Notes under the pieces: model-generated
What the model was told of the DNA's origin: nothing
Seen by the model: the letters and a program-made list of their open reading frames with translations, nothing else
Database searches by the model: none
Translations under genes and position numbers: made by a program
Assembly (NCBI GenBank): GCA_913055135.1
Contig: CAJXJV010000034.1
Span: 1-9,722 of the forward strand
Direction: 5' to 3'
Source: an uncultured Desulfurobacterium sp.
Lineage (GTDB): Bacteria > Aquificota > Aquificia > Desulfurobacteriales > Desulfurobacteriaceae
Length of the DNA: 9,722 nt
Shown: positions 6,592 through 9,722 of the stretch, in pieces
Layout of the letters: each line of letters starts with the position of its first letter
Position numbering within the stretch: position 1 is the first letter of the stretch

Positions 6592-6725
6592 CATCGGATG
6601 CCCATTTCTTTCACAGGAACATTCTTCGGCTGAATTCCATCAGGAGAAGAGGTGTAAAATGCAAAAACGTTAATGTAGAATTTACGGGGTACATGCCGGT
6701 TTCAAAGGAGGAACTTTTACTGTGA
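6555..6725 (+). other. Orphan open frame between terminator and kdsC, possible gene remnant
   Basis: The frame ending in TGA at 6723-6725 is open for 56 codons from the TAA at 6552, covering all of the 130-base gap before kdsC. Its last part reads HFFHRNILRLNSIRRRG (6603-6653), then VKCKNVNVEFTGYMPVSKEE (6654-6713), a protein-like composition. Its only ATG is at 6693, leaving 10 residues. The stop overlaps the kdsC start as GTGA, just as the downstream operon genes overlap one another. This suggests the 3' end of a former operon gene whose 5' part was replaced by the peroxidase unit. I recognise no family. Chance openness is possible. No strong promoter for kdsC is visible here; TAAAAT (6655-6660) and TAGAAT (6676-6681) are weak -10 candidates. 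Confidence 0.3.
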
Positions 6726-7204
6726 TAAAGCTCATAATCCTTGACGTTGATGGTGTTATGACAGATGGAACAATTACTTACGACAGCGAAGGCAGAGAAT
6801 ACAAGAGCTTTAACGTCAGAGACGGATTCGGAATAGTCACAGCTATAAAGAAAGGAATTGGGGTTGCAGTAATAACAGGCAGACATTCATTTATGGTAGA
6901 TCGCAGATGTAAAGAGCTTGGAATAAAGGATGTTTATCAGGGTGTTGACGATAAGCTGGAAGTTTATGAAATGCTAAAGACGAAATATAATCTGAGAGAT
7001 GAAGAAATAGCTGTTATGGGTGATGATATACCCGATTTGCCCCTTCTTAAAAGAGCAGGAATCTCGGGAGCTCCGTCAGACGCTGTTGAAGTGGTGAAGA
7101 AAAACGTAACCTTTATCTCCTCATTGCCTGGTGGCAGAGGAGCAGTGAGAGAATTTATAGATTATATCCTTGAGTTAAATAACGAGAAGGAAAAGATAGA
7201 GTGA
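6722..7204 (+). CDS. kdsC: 3-deoxy-D-manno-octulosonate-8-phosphate phosphatase KdsC
   Basis: Removes the phosphate from Kdo-8-phosphate to give Kdo, the sugar linking lipid A to the LPS core. It is a small HAD-superfamily phosphatase without a cap domain; 160 residues is the usual size. The nucleophile motif is DVDGVMTDG (8-16) with Asp8 and Asp10. Motif II is ITGR (51-54), motif III uses Lys78, and motif IV is GDDIPD (100-105). The KdsC-typical tail GGRGAVREF (137-145) is present. The start is GTG at 6722, set by AAGGAGGA (6705-6712), 9 bases away. It is the first gene of the kdsC-lptC-lptA-lptB run and its stop overlaps the lptC start. Confidence 0.95.
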   Translation: MIKLIILDVDGVMTDGTITYDSEGREYKSFNVRDGFGIVTAIKKGIGVAVITGRHSFMVDRRCKELGIKDVYQGVDDKLEVYEMLKTKYNLRDEEIAVMGDDIPDLPLLKRAGISGAPSDAVEVVKKNVTFISSLPGGRGAVREFIDYILELNNEKEKIE

Positions 7205-7731
7205 AAGAAAAGATACTTAAAGTAGCTATAGTTCTTGCTGTTATCTCTATTCTTCCTTTTGTTATTCTTATAGCCAGAAAGGAGACTCCACCTGAAAGAA
7301 TAGATGTAGAAACCCACAAAGAGCAGGTAATAAAAGATTTTGTACTTCAATCAGAAGGCTCTAAGCAGTGGGTTCTGAAAGCACCTGAAGCTCTTTTTGA
7401 AGGGGAAAAGAAAATACGTTTAGAGAATCCAGAACTTACAGTTTATGACAGAGAGAAAGTTCTACTAATTGCAAAGAGTGCTATTTACGATCAGGAAAAA
7501 AAGTCTGTCAATCTTAAACAGGTTGTTATTATAGGTAAAGATTTTAGAGGAAAGGCATCTCACGGGATCTACTATACGGAAAGAGAAATTTTTATCACTG
7601 ATTCAACCTGTAAGATAACTTTTGACAGCAGTAAAAAAATATCGGGAAAAGGCTGTCAGATAGACCTGAGGAACAAAAGAGTTATAATCCAATCTAACGT
7701 TAAATCAAGATTTGGAGAGGTTGCAAAATGA
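7201..7731 (+). CDS. lptC: LPS export protein LptC, inner-membrane anchored
   Basis: LptC is a single-span protein linked to the LptBFG transporter that passes LPS to LptA. The 176 residues begin with a short positive segment and one membrane helix (about 5-25), followed by a periplasmic beta-rich domain. The family start of that domain is visible as DFVLQSEGSKQWVLKAPEA (46-64), with further strand repeats to the end. The start is GTG at 7201, overlapping the kdsC stop as GTGA, with GAGAAGGA (7184-7191) as RBS. The family is poorly conserved in sequence, so the call rests on architecture, this motif, and the position between kdsC and lptA, which is the classical order. Confidence 0.88.
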   Translation: MKEKILKVAIVLAVISILPFVILIARKETPPERIDVETHKEQVIKDFVLQSEGSKQWVLKAPEALFEGEKKIRLENPELTVYDREKVLLIAKSAIYDQEKKSVNLKQVVIIGKDFRGKASHGIYYTEREIFITDSTCKITFDSSKKISGKGCQIDLRNKRVIIQSNVKSRFGEVAK

Positions 7732-8228
7732 GACTTATGAAATTCCTATTGATTTTTCTGCTGTTATTTTCTCTCCCCGTCTCCGGTGGAACCAAAAAGA
7801 AAAGCTCTATTCCAATAGTTGTTGAATCACAGAAGCTTGCCTACAATCAGCAAAAACACATGGCTGTGTATATAGGTAACGTCATAGCCCAGCGGGGAAA
7901 GACTATAATGAAAGGCGATAAGTTAATCATCTACTTTGATCCAGCTGACAGGTATATTGAAAAAATAGAGGTTATAGGTCATGTTTACATGAAAGATCCA
8001 AGAGGAGAAGGCTGGTGCAACAAACTTTACTACTATCCTGCTGAAGAGAAAGTGGTTCTTATAGGAAATGCAAAACTAAAACAGGAGAAAAACTTAGTTA
8101 TTGGTGACAAGGTAATAGCCTACAAAGACGGTCGAGTAACGGTTGAAGGTATCAAGCAGAAAGTAAAAACAGTTATCTATCCTGAAGAAAAGAACAGGAG
8201 TTTTTTAGAGAGTGGAAAAAGTAATTGA
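7728..8228 (+). CDS. lptA: LPS transport periplasmic protein LptA (OstA-like)
   Basis: LptA forms the periplasmic bridge over which LPS moves from LptC to the outer-membrane LptD. The 166 residues carry a signal peptide of about 20 residues ([19 protein letters not shown]) and an OstA-like beta-jellyroll domain from about residue 29. Its repeated strands are recognisable in [20 protein letters not shown], the [20 protein letters not shown] stretch, and [16 protein letters not shown]. The start ATG overlaps the lptC stop as ATGA, with GGAGAGG (7714-7720) 7 bases upstream. A second ATG at 7737 is possible. The 3' end overlaps lptB by 17 bases. Confidence 0.9.
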   Translation: MRLMKFLLIFLLLFSLPVSGGTKKKSSIPIVVESQKLAYNQQKHMAVYIGNVIAQRGKTIMKGDKLIIYFDPADRYIEKIEVIGHVYMKDPRGEGWCNKLYYYPAEEKVVLIGNAKLKQEKNLVIGDKVIAYKDGRVTVEGIKQKVKTVIYPEEKNRSFLESGKSN

Positions 8229-8952
8229 TTTAAACGTACTTCGGGCTGAGAACATAACCAAGATATACAATAAAAGAAAGGCAGTAGATGGCGTAACTGT
8301 TGAAGTGTTTGAGGGAGAAGTTGTTGGTCTTTTAGGTCCTAATGGTGCCGGAAAGACAACAACCTTTTACTGTATTGTTGGGCTGGTGAAGCCTGATGGA
8401 GGCAGGGTTCTTCTTGGCGAAGAGGATGTTACGGATGATCCAACCTATATAAGAGCGAGAAAGGGTATTTCGTACCTTCCTCAGGAACCTTCGGTTTTCA
8501 GGAAATTGACCGTTGAGGAGAACATAAAAGCCATTCTTGAAATGCATGGATTTCCAGAAAGAGAGATAAAAGAAAGAACAGGCTGGCTCCTTGAGAGATT
8601 TGGAATTTCCCATCTTAGAAAGCAGAAAGCAAACTCTCTTTCGGGAGGGGAAAGAAGAAGACTGGAAATAGCGAGAGCATTATCAATAAATCCCAAATTC
8701 CTTTTGTTAGATGAGCCGTTTGCCGGTGTTGATCCTATAGCGGTTTATGAAATTCAGGAGCTGATCAAAGAACTGAAGGAGATGGATATTGGAATTTTGA
8801 TTACTGATCACAACGTAAGAGAGACCCTGAGGATTATCGATAGAGCTTACATAATTGGTCATGGACGAGTGATAGCTTCTGGTTCTCCAAAAGAAGTAGC
8901 AGAAAAGGAAATTGTCAGGAAAATATATTTGGGAGAACAGTTTACTCTCTGA
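8212..8952 (+). CDS. lptB: LPS export ABC transporter ATP-binding protein LptB
   Basis: Cytoplasmic ATPase that powers the LptBFG complex extracting LPS from the inner membrane. All ABC motifs are present in 246 residues: Walker [10 protein letters not shown] (42-50), Q-loop Gln91 in [16 protein letters not shown], signature LSGGE (143-147), Walker B FLLLDE (164-169 region) with the catalytic Glu before PFAGVDP, and the switch His200 in [10 protein letters not shown]. The [16 protein letters not shown] and [10 protein letters not shown] phrases are typical of LptB rather than of amino-acid transporters. The start is GTG at 8212, inside lptA, with AGGAG (8196-8200) upstream. The usual downstream neighbour rpoN is absent; a 280-base gap follows. 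lptF and lptG are not in the window. Confidence 0.96.
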   Translation: MEKVIDLNVLRAENITKIYNKRKAVDGVTVEVFEGEVVGLLGPNGAGKTTTFYCIVGLVKPDGGRVLLGEEDVTDDPTYIRARKGISYLPQEPSVFRKLTVEENIKAILEMHGFPEREIKERTGWLLERFGISHLRKQKANSLSGGERRRLEIARALSINPKFLLLDEPFAGVDPIAVYEIQELIKELKEMDIGILITDHNVRETLRIIDRAYIIGHGRVIASGSPKEVAEKEIVRKIYLGEQFTL

Positions 8953-9232
8953 TTACCCTACCAGTTTCCCACACCTGTATCTCCCCTATAAAGCAAAAGA
9001 TTTGCTTAGAGAACATGAAGGCATTAAGTTGATGTAAAGAAAAAGATAATACATGCTATTAATTTGAAAGGATTTGTATTGAAACTTACGCTGTTTGTTG
9101 TGGAGTATAATCTTCAGTAACTTTTAAAAGCAGCAAGTTAAGTTAGATTTTACTTAATTTGTTAGAATCTTACTGTAGAAGGAATGAAGCTTTTCGCTTG
9201 CCATTATACCAGAGTAAGCTGGAAGGTACAGA
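8953..9232. other. 280-base non-coding region between lptB and the sensor gene
   Basis: No plausible gene is found on either strand. There is no strong terminator for the lpt operon: the hairpin AAGCAAA-AGA-TTTGCTT (8991-9007) has no T-tract. Promoter-like pieces are TATAAT at 9106-9111, with TTGAAA at 9079-9084 (spacing of 21 is too long), and TAGAAT at 9163-9168 without a good -35. CTTTTAAAAG (9121-9130) is a perfect palindrome. If transcription starts near 9118, the downstream gene has a leader of about 115 bases containing a long hairpin. The RBS of that gene is GGAAGG (9221-9226). Confidence 0.5.
9132..9163. repeat. Imperfect inverted repeat / leader hairpin
   Basis: AGCAAGTTAAGT (9132-9143) pairs with ACTTAATTTGTT (9152-9163) over 12 positions, including two G-U pairs, around an 8-base loop. 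The core TTAAGT/ACTTAA is perfect. No run of T follows, so it is not an ordinary terminator. It sits just after the palindrome CTTTTAAAAG and about 70 bases before the sensor gene. It could be an operator or an RNA leader structure; an AT-rich chance repeat cannot be excluded. Confidence 0.4.
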
Positions 9233-9722
9233 ATGGGGATGTTAGAGCTACTGGAACTCTACAATATAGGTGAAAAGGATTTAGAGGAAATTGCTTCTCT
9301 CAAACCTTATTTTACAGATGAATTTAAAAAAGACCTCGCTGAAAAGACAAGAGATTTCGTTTTGGAAAAACTTCCTTACTCAGCAGAATTGCTTAGAAGG
9401 ATGAAGGCAGAAAAAACTTTTGTCGAAATTATAGAAAGATTTTTTGACACTCTTTTTGTTCCAGAAAAGCTGGAAATATACGCTGATACTATTGCCAGAA
9501 CTCATAGAAGAATTGAAATACCTATGCAGGATCTTCTTAAAGATTTCGTGATTTTTTTAAAAAACATTCTTGAATATGAAAACATACCTCCAGATAAATT
9601 GCCTGCCTTTAAAAAACTGGTTTTCCTATTAGTTATAGTTTTATATCAGATAACTATAGGCTATTTAGAGGACTTGGAGATAGAAGAGGAAATAGATCCT
9701 ATAACAAAGCTTCCTTCAAGAA
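9233..9722 (+). CDS. Globin-coupled sensor with GGDEF-type output (3' end cut by window edge)
   Basis: The frame stays open for 163 codons to the window end. Residues about 15-115 are helical and resemble the protoglobin/globin-sensor domain. The stretch IARTHRRIEIPMQDLLKDF (87-105) corresponds to the F-helix pattern of these sensors (V/I-x-x-x-H-x-x-I-x-(I/L)-P) with His91 as candidate proximal heme ligand. A hydrophobic helix (128-144) and an acidic linker follow, then DPITKLPSR (155-163), the characteristic opening of a GGDEF domain (D-x-L-T-x-L-x-N-R). The expected product is a heme-based O2/NO/CO sensor controlling cyclic-di-GMP synthesis, possibly with an EAL domain further on. The start is ATG 9233 with GGAAGG 6 bases upstream; ATG 9239 is an alternative. 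No GGDEF active site is visible, so activity is unknown. The globin call is weaker than the GGDEF call. Confidence 0.75.
   Translation, partial: MGMLELLELYNIGEKDLEEIASLKPYFTDEFKKDLAEKTRDFVLEKLPYSAELLRRMKAEKTFVEIIERFFDTLFVPEKLEIYADTIARTHRRIEIPMQDLLKDFVIFLKNILEYENIPPDKLPAFKKLVFLLVIVLYQITIGYLEDLEIEEEIDPITKLPSR

Noticed and set aside
6659..6673. Tiny frame ATG-CAA-AAA-CGT-TAA after a GA-rich stretch, as a possible leader peptide
   Set aside because: Four codons with no attenuator structure behind it; chance is the simplest explanation.
8991..9007. Hairpin AAGCAAA-AGA-TTTGCTT as a terminator for the lpt operon
   Set aside because: The stem is AT-rich with a 3-base loop and no T-tract follows, so intrinsic termination is unlikely.
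9184..9273. 29-codon frame starting MKLFACHYTR just before the sensor gene
   Set aside because: The only purine-rich sequence touches its ATG, it overlaps the sensor gene in another frame, and it resembles no known leader peptide.
1..9722. CRISPR arrays, transposons, phage genes, tRNA or rRNA genes, toxin-antitoxin pairs
   Set aside because: No regularly spaced direct repeats, transposase motifs, terminal inverted repeats or RNA-gene signatures were found in the reading. The Uma2 gene alone is not evidence of a defence system.

Overview
The window reads as a stretch of bacterial chromosome, AT-rich and dense in AAA/GAA/AGA codons, with strong GGAG-type ribosome binding sites and short or overlapping gene junctions. 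The gene content and protein style fit a thermophilic, anaerobic member of the Aquificota, most likely the Desulfurobacterium/Thermovibrio group. The clues are a tryptophanyl-tRNA synthetase of the Thermotoga-like iron-sulfur type, a compact LPS-export operon, a periplasmic di-heme peroxidase and a globin-type sensor. This placement is inference from style, not from a database comparison.

Left part (1-3602): a 3'-truncated purF runs leftward off the window edge. Back to back with it, across about 100 bases holding two divergent -10 boxes, purC, trpS and a Uma2-family gene run rightward with gaps of 2-7 bases. PurF and PurC are both steps of de novo purine synthesis, so the divergent control region probably serves both.

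Middle (3606-5372): ribD (riboflavin synthesis) is split by an apparent one-base deletion near 3887-3890. Reading across it restores a protein of about 372 residues with both the deaminase and reductase domains. bioD (biotin synthesis) follows. The run 1260-5372 could be one long cofactor/housekeeping transcript.

Centre-right (5373-6591): a single-gene unit for a secreted di-heme cytochrome c peroxidase, with its own promoter-like sequence, a very strong ribosome binding site and a textbook intrinsic terminator.

Right part (6592-8952): kdsC, lptC, lptA and lptB form a tight operon whose three internal junctions all overlap (GTGA, ATGA and a 17-base overlap). KdsC makes Kdo for LPS; LptC, LptA and LptB are part of the machine that carries LPS to the outer membrane. 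A 56-codon open frame without a usual start codon lies between the terminator and kdsC and may be the remains of a gene.

Right end (8953-9722): a 280-base non-coding leader with a long imperfect hairpin precedes a protein cut by the window edge. It has a protoglobin-like sensor domain with a candidate proximal heme histidine, and the window ends just as a GGDEF-type domain begins. This is probably a heme-based gas sensor coupled to cyclic-di-GMP metabolism.

Most of the window is ordinary housekeeping. I see no CRISPR array, transposon, phage gene, tRNA or rRNA, and no convincing new multi-gene system. The points most worth a second look are the globin-GGDEF gene and its leader, the ribD frameshift, the iron-sulfur TrpRS with its N-terminal extension, and the orphan frame before kdsC.
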